Positions 1 to 7,913 of a DNA stretch of 45,591 bases are shown one piece after another; the first letter of the stretch is position 1; each line of letters begins with the position of its first letter. The notes under the pieces were generated by a model. The model ran no database searches and was not told the DNA's origin. It saw nothing but the letters and a program-made list of their open reading frames with translations. Made by a program: the position numbers and the translations under genes. The stretch covers positions 1 to 45,591 of IMG/VR virus record IMGVR_UViG_3300021247_000425; one strand, written 5' to 3'. This stretch comes from a virus.

Positions 1-70
1 TTCTTTCTCTCCCCCCCCCCCCCCCCACATCTGCCCTTGTTCACTAAACGGCGCTCTTCCGATATTTGTT
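1..70. other. Probable adapter / assembly artefact at contig end
   Basis: A run of 16 C at 11-26 is followed at about 50-66 by GGCGCTCTTCCGAT, which closely matches the 3' part of the Illumina TruSeq adapter (ACGCTCTTCCGATCT). The bases before it also resemble the adapter with errors. This part is probably not biological and should be trimmed. Confidence 0.7.
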
Positions 71-137
71 GGCAATATCTTTGAAAATCCTGAACTATTG
101 GAAAAATGAAAAATAGATAGCATTTCTTGTTGAAAGA

Positions 138-157
138 TATAAAAACTAGAGTATAAT
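138..157 (+). promoter_or_regulatory. Motif promoter for 164
   Basis: Copy of the recurrent AAAAACTAGAATACAAT motif; here the -10 is a perfect TATAAT, 6 bases before ATG 164, predicting a leaderless mRNA. Confidence 0.75.
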
Positions 158-163
158 CCAATT

Positions 164-625
164 ATGAAACTTTTAGGAAAAACAAACGGTGAGAAATTCA
201 TCGCATCTTTGCATCATTATCATTGTGTTACTCATGGAGATCTGATGATGGATGGCGGTCAACCCCATACCAATTTTTATGGTGGTTACAATCGCTTTTC
301 AATGGATGGTCAGACTGTATGGTTCGAATTCAACGCTGACTTCGCTGAAATCTACAACAGACACAAAGAAACCAGAGGTATTTGGGATGTTAAACAAGGC
401 AAAATCTTATCACCCGAAGAGTATCCAGATGTTAATGATATGAGTGTGAAAGCGGATAATTTCATTTGGGGGACTTCTGGTAAAGATGGTAAATCCCCTT
501 TGAAATACGTTCTTCTCAAGAATTGTGAGACCGATCATTTGCAAAATATTCTAGCAAATGTTAAACATATTCAACCAGAAACAAAAAGAGTAATTGAATA
601 CATTTTGAAAAACCGTGAATCATAA
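164..625 (+). CDS. Hypothetical protein, 153 aa
   Basis: Soluble protein with no signal peptide or membrane segment. It is rich in His, Tyr and Trp near the N-terminus and has a Lys-rich C-terminus. I do not recognise the family. It is the first gene after a perfect motif promoter with no Shine-Dalgarno, and overlaps the next gene by 11 bases, so they are probably co-transcribed. ATG 164 is chosen because it sits 6 bases after the -10. Confidence 0.7.
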   Translation: MKLLGKTNGEKFIASLHHYHCVTHGDLMMDGGQPHTNFYGGYNRFSMDGQTVWFEFNADFAEIYNRHKETRGIWDVKQGKILSPEEYPDVNDMSVKADNFIWGTSGKDGKSPLKYVLLKNCETDHLQNILANVKHIQPETKRVIEYILKNRES

Positions 626-851
626 ATTTTATTATTACAAATACTCTAACGATGGTGGAGAGACTTGGGTTCTTGGACATTATAGTCGTTATCTGATGGA
701 TATCATGAAATTGGTTCGTGAGATTCCATTTTACTATCGTTTTAGAATCTATAATCAAGATGGTGTTGAATTGAATAAAGAAGAGATTAAAGAATCCTTT
801 GATAAAATAGATTTGATGGATTCTATATTTGGAAAAGGAGGGTGGTTATGA
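615..851 (+). CDS. Hypothetical protein, 78 aa
   Basis: Small protein rich in aromatic residues at the N-terminus (several Tyr and Phe) and acidic toward the C-terminus. No family recognised. It overlaps the genes on both sides, a tight phage operon arrangement. Start ATG 615 lies inside the end of the previous gene. Confidence 0.6.
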   Translation: MNHKFYYYKYSNDGGETWVLGHYSRYLMDIMKLVREIPFYYRFRIYNQDGVELNKEEIKESFDKIDLMDSIFGKGGWL

Positions 852-1087
852 GAGATCCAATTGCTAAAGAAATTTATAAAAAACAATGGGATTTGGTGAA
901 AAAACACGCTCAAGAACGTTCTGAGTTATTGAATGAAGCCTGTAAAAGATGGGCAGCGGAAGAAGCGGAACTGTATCAAGAGTGTCTAGAAAAGACAGGT
1001 CATAAATTTGTCGTCGTTCCTGATAGAAGTAGGAAATTGAACGGTGAATTGAGAGAGTGGTGTGAACACTGTGGGTTATCAAAATGA
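848..1087 (+). CDS. Hypothetical protein with C-terminal CxxC, 79 aa
   Basis: Helical, charged protein (Lys/Glu rich, Trp at several positions) ending in a CEHC pair that could be half of a metal site. ATG 848 is preferred over GTG 842 because an AGGAGG Shine-Dalgarno at 836-841 is well spaced from it. This is one of the few convincing SD sequences in the window. The end overlaps the next start by 4 bases (ATGA). Confidence 0.6.
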   Translation: MRDPIAKEIYKKQWDLVKKHAQERSELLNEACKRWAAEEAELYQECLEKTGHKFVVVPDRSRKLNGELREWCEHCGLSK

Positions 1088-1323
1088 AGCGCGATCTAAT
1101 ATCTCCTAATAATGTTGTCCCTTACTTAAGGGACATGGGGTATAACTACTTTTGTAATGAACGTGGTGAACTCGTGTATTTGGGTAATTTTGAAACTTTG
1201 AGTTTCTTTCATTATCATACGATGAGAGAAAATTGGTATTTTTGGCTTGAGGATGATAAGCTATGGTCGGAAAGTATCTGTGGATTTATGATCGTGTTTC
1301 CTCTTCGAAAATCGATTGCTTAA
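1084..1323 (+). CDS. Hypothetical protein, 79 aa
   Basis: Small aromatic-rich protein (many Tyr, Phe, Trp in the middle), no signal or clear membrane helix. Translation is probably coupled to the previous gene through the ATGA overlap. Its TAA stop forms the start of the A-run of the next promoter motif. Family not recognised. Confidence 0.6.
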   Translation: MKRDLISPNNVVPYLRDMGYNYFCNERGELVYLGNFETLSFFHYHTMRENWYFWLEDDKLWSESICGFMIVFPLRKSIA

Positions 1324-1338
1324 AAACTAGAATATGCT
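1319..1338 (+). promoter_or_regulatory. Motif promoter for 1345
   Basis: TAAAAACTAGAATATGCT: -10 TATGCT, 6 bases before ATG 1345; overlaps the stop of the previous gene. Confidence 0.65.
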
Positions 1339-1344
1339 CAAAGC

Positions 1345-1413
1345 ATGAAAGAACAACACAAACTACCAACATGGCTTGCTATTAGAATCGTGGAAACATT
1401 AAACAAAAAATAA
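1345..1413 (+). CDS. 22-residue microprotein
   Basis: A 22-codon open frame beginning exactly 6 bases after a motif -10 and ending 4 bases before the next gene. The product is basic and amphipathic (begins MKEQHKLPTWLAIRIVET). The promoter-to-ATG spacing is the reason to take so short a frame seriously. It could also act as a leader peptide coupling expression of the 307-aa gene that follows. Confidence 0.5.
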   Translation: MKEQHKLPTWLAIRIVETLNKK

Positions 1414-1417
1414 TAAT

Positions 1418-2341
1418 ATGGGACTATCAAATCAAGAAAGATACAAAAAAATCGTATGGGCTATTCATCACATTGAAGACGAACTTCGTCATCTTCAAAA
1501 CGATTACCAAACAGAAAGGCTGAAAAAATACGAAGGTAAGCTGTTTCCTGCGCTATTGAATCAAACAGGTGATCCTGGGTTTTGGATTTATGGCGACAGC
1601 TTTGATAGCGACTCTTTTAATGGCTGCGCTCTGATTTCAACTGCTTTTGAAGCGCACATGGAAGATTTGCGTTTTGAAAAGCAAAAAAGAAAAGGACAAG
1701 ATTATGTTTTTGAGCATAAACCTGATGTTTTAGAGAACGCCATTCAAATCGAAAATCTCATCTCGCATTCTGTTGTCAACGGAAGAGGAGTAGTTAATAT
1801 TTGGAAGTGGGTTGAATCGTTTCTTTATGCCGCGAATCGGTATGCTGATGAAATGTCTGAAAGCTTAACTCCTGTCAAAAATGTTATTTCTAACCTGCAA
1901 GGCGATTTGTTTGCTATTATTTCTAAAAATAATCAGTATATGAGCGCATATCTTATGAGCAGAATTCTCAACAAGTGCGTGGATATTTATGATGATGAAG
2001 ACATCCTTGTGAAAACAATTAGAAGCATGTATTTGCATCATAATTTCAATGTCGATGAAAGCACTAATGTTGAAGTTTTGATGGATATGTGGGTAGACAT
2101 CCAATTCAAATGCAATTCAGACATCGAAACCAATACGAAAATCCTATATACTCTTCGTTGCATGGGGAGGAGAGTAGTTGATAGTAAAGAAGGGATTTTC
2201 AACGCTTTGAAAGATCATGTAGATCACGATTCTTTTGAGGAAGTATTCAAACAACTCACCAAAGAGAAGGAAGAATATGACGAGAAAAACAAATACGTTC
2301 CTCGCGATCATTGTGATTTGACTTGGAGATGGAAATACTAA
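1418..2341 (+). CDS. Hypothetical protein, 307 aa
   Basis: One of the longer unknowns here; soluble, mostly helical by composition, Asp/Glu rich, with no signal peptide and no motif I can name. It follows the 22-aa microgene by 4 bases and precedes the next gene by 1 base, so it belongs to the operon started at 1319. Confidence 0.7.
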   Translation: MGLSNQERYKKIVWAIHHIEDELRHLQNDYQTERLKKYEGKLFPALLNQTGDPGFWIYGDSFDSDSFNGCALISTAFEAHMEDLRFEKQKRKGQDYVFEHKPDVLENAIQIENLISHSVVNGRGVVNIWKWVESFLYAANRYADEMSESLTPVKNVISNLQGDLFAIISKNNQYMSAYLMSRILNKCVDIYDDEDILVKTIRSMYLHHNFNVDESTNVEVLMDMWVDIQFKCNSDIETNTKILYTLRCMGRRVVDSKEGIFNALKDHVDHDSFEEVFKQLTKEKEEYDEKNKYVPRDHCDLTWRWKY

Positions 2342-2342
2342 T

Positions 2343-2597
2343 ATGCAAAAACTAATTTTGCGATACTTTTGGGATGATCAAGGTGCTTATTGTGGATACG
2401 AACATCTACCGTTTGAATACTCTAGTAAAGAGCAAGCTTTTGTTGATTTTTTTACACTCTATGAAAAAGAAGATCCTTTTTGCTTCCTTGGAGAAAAATT
2501 TGAAAAAGGTATGCTGTGTGATTATCCCGAAATTCTGACACTCGACGAGTGGTTTGAAAGCAACAAATTAAACAATAAAAATGAACATCCAATTTAA
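2343..2597 (+). CDS. Hypothetical protein, 84 aa
   Basis: Acidic, aromatic-rich small protein (Phe, Tyr, Trp throughout). No recognisable domain. It overlaps the next gene by 17 bases and lies in the 1319 operon. No Shine-Dalgarno; the start context is TACTAATATG, as in many internal genes of this window. Confidence 0.6.
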   Translation: MQKLILRYFWDDQGAYCGYEHLPFEYSSKEQAFVDFFTLYEKEDPFCFLGEKFEKGMLCDYPEILTLDEWFESNKLNNKNEHPI

Positions 2598-2922
2598 ATC
2601 AACCAAACAAGAACTGCCTAAACACAAGCAGTATATCTTGTATATTAAAAGAGAACAGTCTATGTTTTACAAGGATTCACCATTACCGACATTTACTAAA
2701 TGTGAATGGTCTTGGCATGATGGTGACGGCTCTCAAATATGTCACAATAATAAATATTCAGTTGAAAAGCCACCAGAGGAATATCCATTTCTTTTGATTC
2801 TTGATGGCGAGGGTTATACTATCTGGACAAACGAAACAAGTAAACATGATCCAGAAATCGAACATTTTTGGTGGATTGATCAAAAAGAGTTTGATAAAAT
2901 CTGGGAAAATACTAAACATTAA
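2581..2922 (+). CDS. Hypothetical protein, 113 aa
   Basis: Small soluble protein with a central block of Trp/His/Asp residues (CEWSWHDGDG at about 40-49) and a second one near the C-terminus (HFWWIDQ). Unknown family; possibly a compact beta-rich fold. It is the last gene before the promoter at 2919, whose A-run it supplies with its TAA stop. Confidence 0.6.
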   Translation: MNIQFKSTKQELPKHKQYILYIKREQSMFYKDSPLPTFTKCEWSWHDGDGSQICHNNKYSVEKPPEEYPFLLILDGEGYTIWTNETSKHDPEIEHFWWIDQKEFDKIWENTKH

Positions 2923-2938
2923 AAAACTAGACTACACT
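2919..2938 (+). promoter_or_regulatory. Motif promoter for 2945
   Basis: AAAAAACTAGACTACACT; -10 TACACT, 6 bases before ATG 2945; overlaps the upstream stop. Confidence 0.7.
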
Positions 2939-2944
2939 GAGCTT

Positions 2945-3379
2945 ATGAAAATTCAAATCTCAACAGAAGAGAGGCAAAAAATCCTTAGCTTTAAAATTGA
3001 TTATAAACGAAAACTTGATCATGGAGAAGTCGATCCTCTTAGTAGCTCGATTAAGGTGAAGGATTTTGTTCTGGATTTTTTGAAAAATCGCGGAATCAAA
3101 AGACCCAAAGTTTATGAGCAAGCGATTTATGCTTTTGAAAGCGTTGGAATGCATACTGATAATATCTCCCCAAAATCAGCAATGACGCTCTGTTTAATGA
3201 TTTCGGGAAGTGGTAAGCTTTTTGCATGGGATGGTAAAAAAGTGGATGGATGTTGGTTGAACAAAGGAGAAGGTGCTATTTTTGATTTCAACCTCCCCCA
3301 TTCATTCGAAACGAATAAAAAATGCCAAGCATTTCTAATTGACATTCCTAAAAAATATAAAAAAATATTTTACAATTAA
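2945..3379 (+). CDS. Possible 2-oxoglutarate/Fe(II) oxygenase-like or cupin-type protein, 144 aa
   Basis: The C-terminal half has HTD followed about 55 residues later by a second His in a FNLPHSFE context and then a beta-strand-like QAFLIDI. This spacing is reminiscent of the HxD...H iron site of double-stranded beta-helix oxygenases. The Arg that normally binds 2-oxoglutarate is not obvious and the protein is short, so the call is weak. ATG 2945 is fixed by the motif promoter; a longer frame runs upstream through the promoter only because that reading frame has no stop. Confidence 0.35.
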   Translation: MKIQISTEERQKILSFKIDYKRKLDHGEVDPLSSSIKVKDFVLDFLKNRGIKRPKVYEQAIYAFESVGMHTDNISPKSAMTLCLMISGSGKLFAWDGKKVDGCWLNKGEGAIFDFNLPHSFETNKKCQAFLIDIPKKYKKIFYN

Positions 3380-3388
3380 TTATTTGAC

Positions 3389-3478
3389 ATGAAACTCCCA
3401 AGTACAGAAGAATTTAACTTCAAAGATTGCACCATCGCTGGCGATGAGTGCTGGCTTATCATGCGATTCATTTTTTAA
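3389..3478 (+). pseudogene. 5' fragment of an RNA-ligase-like gene cut by a homing endonuclease
   Basis: A 29-codon frame starting MKLPSTEEFNFKDC and continuing GDECWLI, then ending abruptly at the 3' end of the convergent endonuclease gene. The stretch GDECWLI resembles the N-terminal strand of Rnl1-type RNA ligases (compare NMVLITP in the ligase at 4146). I infer that it is the remnant of a ligase gene whose body was displaced when the endonuclease inserted. It could instead be an unrelated short gene. Confidence 0.4.
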
Positions 3479-4106
3479 ATTCCCATCTAAAACCAAAAGC
3501 GGTTTTCATCCGAATCCCCTTAATTGCCTTTGATATATCACCAGTTCTATTTTTACCATTACTCAAAAAATTAGTAGCATCTTTTATGGAATCCCATTCT
3601 GCAATAATTTCGTCGTTCGCAGGGTTTATTTGTAATATTGGTTTTTTAGTCTTTTTTCTTATTTTTTCTATTGATTCTTGTGATATTTTTCTACCTTTGA
3701 AAATTTTAGATAACTTTTCTCTTGTTTTGGAGCTTACGACTTTTCCCCTATGGGTATCACCTATTTTTTTCTTGGATTCTTCTGTGTGTTTCATACCAGT
3801 CAAATCCAGCCCCCTTTTACAAACATTGTATCCGCTCGGAACTAGAGAATTAAATTTGATTATTAACTGCTCTTCTAAATTTAATAGATCAATTTTTTTA
3901 AAATTTGGTAAATATTCGACATAAACTTCAAAATTTTCATCCCCGTAACGATCCAAAGCTTTACCTATTACTTGATATCTCTCTTTTTTATAGCGGCGCA
4001 ACCTTTTTTTAATACTTACAGATTCACCTACATAATATTTACCATTTACTAAGCATTTTATAACGTATATCCCAGGCACGTCTTCGAATTTATCAAATAT
4101 CTTCAT
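3468..4106 (-). CDS. GIY-YIG homing endonuclease with NUMOD repeats, 212 aa
   Basis: The N-terminus has the GIY (residues 12-14) and YVG (25-27) strands of GIY-YIG nucleases, followed by Arg-rich RLRRYKK and a later NLEEQLI helix supplying the catalytic Glu. After it come NUMOD3-like repeats (GMKHTEESKKKIGDTHRGK and a second copy) and a C-terminal NUMOD1/IENR1-type DNA-binding unit ending GFRWEFKK. This is the architecture of free-standing phage homing endonucleases, which nick and copy themselves into related genomes. It is one of only four minus-strand genes and lies between an RNA-ligase-like fragment and an intact RNA ligase. Confidence 0.88.
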   Translation of the reverse strand: MKIFDKFEDVPGIYVIKCLVNGKYYVGESVSIKKRLRRYKKERYQVIGKALDRYGDENFEVYVEYLPNFKKIDLLNLEEQLIIKFNSLVPSGYNVCKRGLDLTGMKHTEESKKKIGDTHRGKVVSSKTREKLSKIFKGRKISQESIEKIRKKTKKPILQINPANDEIIAEWDSIKDATNFLSNGKNRTGDISKAIKGIRMKTAFGFRWEFKK

Positions 4107-4145
4107 AAATATTATTTACACTTTTATCATAAAACTTCAATTAGA

Positions 4146-5243
4146 ATGAAAAATACTTTAAATTTTTATAGAAATCTTCCAGAAGGGTTTGTAGCGAAGA
4201 GGAGAACCATGTTCGGCAAGAATATGGTGCTAATCACCCCTACGGATATTAAGACAAAATGGTGCGAAAAAACTGAATTTTTTCGCAGTTGTCTATTTGA
4301 CGAGGACACTGGTAAAATTTATAGCTTAGGTTTCAAAAAATTTAAAAATTGGGGCGAAGACCCAGAATTTCAACCGTGGGATCATTCTTGGGAGTTTGAG
4401 GCTCGTTACAAAGTAGATGGGTCACTGCTTTGTATATCAAAAATTGATGGTAATATCTTGATGCGAACAAGGGGTGTGTTTGACGCGAGAGAACATGAGA
4501 CTGGTGACGAATTGGACGGATTTATTGAAAAGTATCCGCTTCTTTACGAAAACGAATTTATTAATTCTGAAAATTATACCATTTTATGCGAACACACAAC
4601 TCCGAAAAGAATTATCGTTTTGCGTGAAAGCGATGAACCAAAATTGACTCTTTTGGGCATTATTTGTCATAAGACAGGGCAATATGTCTCACAATGCGTT
4701 TTGGATGGTTTTGCGCAGCGAATTGGAATTGATCGACCTCAAAAATATATTTATAAAAATATCGCAGATTGTATTGCCGATGTTGAAGCGTGGAGAGGGA
4801 AGGAGGGGGTTGTTGCTTACTCTCCTGACGGTCAGACATTGAAAAAATTTAAAAGTAGTCATTATCTTTCACTCCATAAATTATCGTTTGGTTTGAGAGG
4901 GTTGGACAATGTTTTAGATTTGTTTGTCGAGTCTCCAAGATTTTTGGATTATCAAGATTTTTATAATTATGTGTTGGAGTCTCTGGACTTCGAAATAGCA
5001 GAAAAAATTAAAGATGAAGCGCGTCAAATCACCGATGCTTATGCAAAATTTGTGAAAGGTGTTGAGAAAATGCGTGAACGGATGGAGTTCATTCGTAATT
5101 ATGCTACTCGAAAAGAGCAAGCTGCGGCGATTCAAGAAGAGTTCACGGGATGGAAAACGTCGATTGCGTTCCTACTTCTTGACAATCGAGAAATTGATGA
5201 TAAAGTCGTGCGTAAGGCAATGGAGAAAATATTAGAATTATGA
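4146..5243 (+). CDS. T4 RNA ligase 1-like ligase, 365 aa
   Basis: ATP-dependent RNA ligase. Nucleotidyltransferase motif I is KVDGS (Lys89 would carry the AMP), a motif Ia/III-like series follows (RTRG; ILCEHTTPKRIIVL), motif IV is EGVVAY and motif V is LKKFKSSHYLSLHK. The length is close to that of T4 Rnl1 (374 aa). Such enzymes reseal tRNAs cut by host anticodon nucleases. The gene overlaps the ATP-grasp gene by 4 bases, suggesting joint function. No motif promoter lies directly upstream, where the homing endonuclease has inserted; the start is ATG 4146 with only a weak upstream context (TTAGAATG). Confidence 0.85.
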   Translation: MKNTLNFYRNLPEGFVAKRRTMFGKNMVLITPTDIKTKWCEKTEFFRSCLFDEDTGKIYSLGFKKFKNWGEDPEFQPWDHSWEFEARYKVDGSLLCISKIDGNILMRTRGVFDAREHETGDELDGFIEKYPLLYENEFINSENYTILCEHTTPKRIIVLRESDEPKLTLLGIICHKTGQYVSQCVLDGFAQRIGIDRPQKYIYKNIADCIADVEAWRGKEGVVAYSPDGQTLKKFKSSHYLSLHKLSFGLRGLDNVLDLFVESPRFLDYQDFYNYVLESLDFEIAEKIKDEARQITDAYAKFVKGVEKMRERMEFIRNYATRKEQAAAIQEEFTGWKTSIAFLLLDNREIDDKVVRKAMEKILEL

Positions 5244-5986
5244 TACTCATTAACAGTTATTTCGAAAACGAGCGAGAGCTTTGGGGTGAACATATCTTTT
5301 GTGAAGACTTGTGCCGCGATGAAGATATTCGGCGTAATGGTTTCACACCTATTGTAGCGCGAGGAAGCATTGCTTTCGACAATAGCGTAAAGTTTGCACT
5401 CAAGACTCTTGGACTGCCTGATTTGCGCTTTCCATTCAATAATGACCCACGATTCTATAATTACAGCCATTGGAAATCCCTGCCTGATTTGTTAAACGCT
5501 GATTGTTGGTTCGATACATGGGGAGAAGTATCTGAATCTTTGGAGCATCGTGACAAGCTATGGATTCGCAGTGCTAGTGGTAATAAAAACTTTACTGGTG
5601 GCGTTTTCACGCGCAGTGAATTCATGAACGAAGTCGAATATTTAAAACAAATAAATAGCGACGATATTATGTTTGTGGTTGCTCACCCAAAAACAATCAA
5701 CCGCGAGTATCGCTTTGTGTTTGTTGGCGGCAAAGTAATCAGCAGCAGTCTTTACATGGAGAATGGTAATCCTAAACAAGGAGAACATGCACCTGATGAT
5801 CTTGTTAAATTCGCGCAGAAATGGTTCGACAGTCAATGTCTTTTACCGAAACATGTGGTAGTGGACATTACCGACGATCAGAAGATTATTGAAATCAATA
5901 ATATCTTCACAAGCGGATGGTATAGTTGCGATCTGGAGAAAATTATCGCGGCAGTGAAGAAAGAGCTTGACATCCTTAAAAAATAG
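5240..5986 (+). CDS. ATP-grasp domain protein (DUF4343-like), 248 aa
   Basis: The C-terminal half matches the ATP-grasp core: an IRSASGNKNFTGGVF segment, REYRFVFVGGKVISSS, and VVVDITDDQKIIEINNI with the acidic and Asn residues that bind Mg-ATP. This resembles the R2K/DUF4343 clade of ATP-grasp enzymes found in large phages, thought to ligate amino groups to carboxylates in proteins or peptides; the substrate is unknown. It overlaps the RNA ligase stop by 4 bases (ATGA), so the two are translationally coupled. Confidence 0.75.
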   Translation: MILINSYFENERELWGEHIFCEDLCRDEDIRRNGFTPIVARGSIAFDNSVKFALKTLGLPDLRFPFNNDPRFYNYSHWKSLPDLLNADCWFDTWGEVSESLEHRDKLWIRSASGNKNFTGGVFTRSEFMNEVEYLKQINSDDIMFVVAHPKTINREYRFVFVGGKVISSSLYMENGNPKQGEHAPDDLVKFAQKWFDSQCLLPKHVVVDITDDQKIIEINNIFTSGWYSCDLEKIIAAVKKELDILKK

Positions 5987-5994
5987 AATACACT
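5975..5994 (+). promoter_or_regulatory. Motif promoter for 6002
   Basis: AAAAAATAGAATACACT variant (TAG preceded by A instead of C); -10 TACACT, 7 bases before ATG 6002; stop of the ATP-grasp gene lies inside it. Confidence 0.7.
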
Positions 5995-6001
5995 GAAAAA
6001 C

Positions 6002-6805
6002 ATGGAAGTTAAATACACAACAGATGGAAAAAAAGTATCGGTAGTTGGCAAACTTAATAACACGGAAACAATTGTTCAGGAAATTTTTGTAACTGCGAAT
6101 GGTGCTGAAATCCCAAGTGGAGAAAATTTTGTCGTTAAAGGTCTTCACGATCAACCAGTAGAAAGTTGGAAAGAGAAGCAATTGCGGGAACTAGAAGCTC
6201 GCTACTATCGTGAAAAAAATGAATGGGAAGGAAAAATCACGAATCAAAAAAGAAAACTTGAAAATGCGGTCGCTAAAGCTTCCTTAAAAGTAGATTCTCT
6301 TTTATATTTTGTCAATAATTCAAATGAATCACAACTCAAAACACTTAAATTGATGTTGAGTGGTAAAATCAATTATTTTTTCATCGACGACACTTGGAAT
6401 CCACGAATTTCCACTTGGGATGATGAAATGTATACGTCAGATGGTTATGATGATGGTAAAGTCAGAAATCTCAAATTATTGGTAGTCGCAGGGGCATCGA
6501 ATGGTGATTTGCAATACGGTATTTCGCAATATTCTGATGGTTCTGGTAGTAAGAGCCGAGTCTATCCATTTGAAACGCGAGAAGAAGCCTTAGCGCATGC
6601 TCAAAAAGTTTTTGATGATATTTGTGAAGAATATTTAAATTGTAAAAATGTCACTACAATACATTATTGGCTTAAAAAACCAATTAAAGATTTGGTTATC
6701 CCTGATAAAGTTTGGGAAAAATATAAACAATCGCTAGAAGAAGAAAAGAACAAGCGAATCAAGAATCTCGAAGAGCAGATCGAGAAAATTCGCAACGAAG
6801 CTTAA
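6002..6805 (+). CDS. Hypothetical protein with coiled-coil ends, 267 aa
   Basis: Residues about 55-95 and 235-267 are Lys/Glu-rich heptad-like segments consistent with coiled coils; the middle is Asp/Tyr/Gly rich (about 130-190) and may be globular. No signal peptide. Family not recognised. Its own promoter lies just upstream. The following 73 bases hold a small in-frame coiled-coil remnant, suggesting the C-terminus has been rearranged. Confidence 0.7.
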   Translation: MEVKYTTDGKKVSVVGKLNNTETIVQEIFVTANGAEIPSGENFVVKGLHDQPVESWKEKQLRELEARYYREKNEWEGKITNQKRKLENAVAKASLKVDSLLYFVNNSNESQLKTLKLMLSGKINYFFIDDTWNPRISTWDDEMYTSDGYDDGKVRNLKLLVVAGASNGDLQYGISQYSDGSGSKSRVYPFETREEALAHAQKVFDDICEEYLNCKNVTTIHYWLKKPIKDLVIPDKVWEKYKQSLEEEKNKRIKNLEEQIEKIRNEA

Positions 6806-6878
6806 AAATTAGAGTGTATTCCCCGCGCAGCAGACGAAATTGAGAAGTTGAGAGAGGAAAACAAAAAATTGAAAAACT
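6806..6878 (+). pseudogene. Degenerate promoter and coiled-coil coding remnant
   Basis: TTAAAAATTAGAGTGTATTCC is a decayed motif promoter. Right after it, an open frame without a start codon encodes AADEIEKLREENKKLKNYEM, resembling the coiled-coil tail of the preceding protein. Probably the leftover of a deleted duplicate gene. Confidence 0.35.
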
Positions 6879-7202
6879 ATGAAATGTGAATCCGATAAAT
6901 TACGTCCATCAGAAACTTTTTGGGATGGTAAATTATTTCAGTATCGCGAATTGAATGGCGAATATCAAATATATAGCCGAGGTCTTGAGCATATAGCTAT
7001 GGTATCAAACGAGTCAATGGCAGAATTTATTACTAACTTACTAGAAGAACATTTTAAAAACGCAGTGATTGAAATCGCTGGAGGGGAAAACCAAGTAGAA
7101 GACTTCAAATTCTTCGCACCTGATATGAAAAATCCCGACGAGCTATTAAAAGCTGCAACACAAATGTTAAATGGAGAAGGAAAGGAATTAAGAAAATGTT
7201 AA
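6879..7202 (+). CDS. Hypothetical protein, 107 aa
   Basis: Small soluble protein, no recognisable motif; the C-terminal third is acidic. It starts at ATG 6879, overlapping the end of the coiled-coil remnant, and overlaps the YqeY-like gene by 7 bases. It therefore likely belongs to the operon that runs on through the thioredoxin-like and phosphoesterase genes to about 9125. Confidence 0.6.
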   Translation: MKCESDKLRPSETFWDGKLFQYRELNGEYQIYSRGLEHIAMVSNESMAEFITNLLEEHFKNAVIEIAGGENQVEDFKFFAPDMKNPDELLKAATQMLNGEGKELRKC

Positions 7203-7633
7203 ACAATATTAAACAAGATACAATTCAAGCAATGCGTGACAAATCTCAAGTAGATTTGGGAGTGTTGCGTATGTTGCAAAGTGCAATCACTAACGCTCAA
7301 ATTGCTAAAAAAGGCGAACTGAGTGATGCAGAGATTATCAATCTAATCCGCAAACAGATTGCACAAAGACAAGACAGTGTTGATCAATTTCGATCTGGCG
7401 GTCGAGAAGAACTCGCTGATAAAGAACTAGCTGAAATCAGTGTTTTGCAACGCTATCTACCTATTGAATGGTCGAATGCCGAATTGGAACAAAATGTGCA
7501 ATTAGTTATTGACAATTTAGGTGCGTCGAGTAAAAAGGACATGGGTCGAGTGATTAAAGCAGTTGTTGAAGCTGCCAATGGTCAATGCGATAACAAGAGA
7601 ATTTCCCAAGCAGTGGGAGCAAAATTGAATTGA
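7196..7633 (+). CDS. GatB/YqeY domain protein, 145 aa
   Basis: Full-length YqeY-like protein. Visible family signatures are LRMLQSAITNAQIAKKGELSD near the N-terminus, IAQRQDSVDQFRSGGREELADKE, the block EISVLQRYLP, and GASSKKDMGRVIKAV followed by a C-terminal QAVGAKLN. The fold is shared with the tail domain of the GatB subunit of tRNA-dependent amidotransferase and is thought to bind tRNA; a catalytic role is not established. Its presence next to RNA ligases and tRNA genes fits a phage tRNA-maintenance theme. Confidence 0.9.
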   Translation: MLNNIKQDTIQAMRDKSQVDLGVLRMLQSAITNAQIAKKGELSDAEIINLIRKQIAQRQDSVDQFRSGGREELADKELAEISVLQRYLPIEWSNAELEQNVQLVIDNLGASSKKDMGRVIKAVVEAANGQCDNKRISQAVGAKLN

Positions 7634-7634
7634 T

Positions 7635-7907
7635 ATGAACTCAAAAGTAACAGTAAAAAAAGAATCAAAAGTAACCATCACCATCAACGGTAAGGATTAC
7701 GTATACACTGAAGAAGAGGCTCGCGATTTATACGAAGGATTGTCGAACATTTTTGCAACAGATAAATCACCAAGTCCATTGGAGGAATTACAAAAGTATA
7801 TTGACCAATATCGAGAAACCGATAACCAAAAATATAAAAAACATTATGGTGATTGGTGGGATATTCAACCTAATCCACCTTGGAAACAGCCAGGTATTTG
7901 GTGTTAA
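7635..7907 (+). CDS. Hypothetical protein, 90 aa
   Basis: The first 40 residues have a beta-strand-rich Lys/Thr/Val pattern, then a helical stretch and a Trp/Pro-rich tail (GDWWDIQPNPPWKQPGIWC). Unknown function. It begins 1 base after the YqeY stop and ends 6 bases before the thioredoxin-like gene. Confidence 0.6.
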   Translation: MNSKVTVKKESKVTITINGKDYVYTEEEARDLYEGLSNIFATDKSPSPLEELQKYIDQYRETDNQKYKKHYGDWWDIQPNPPWKQPGIWC

Positions 7908-7913
7908 AAAATT

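Noticed and set aside
3448-3924. Long + strand frame opposite the GIY-YIG gene
   Set aside because: It is antisense to a well-supported endonuclease; hydrophobic shadow translation.
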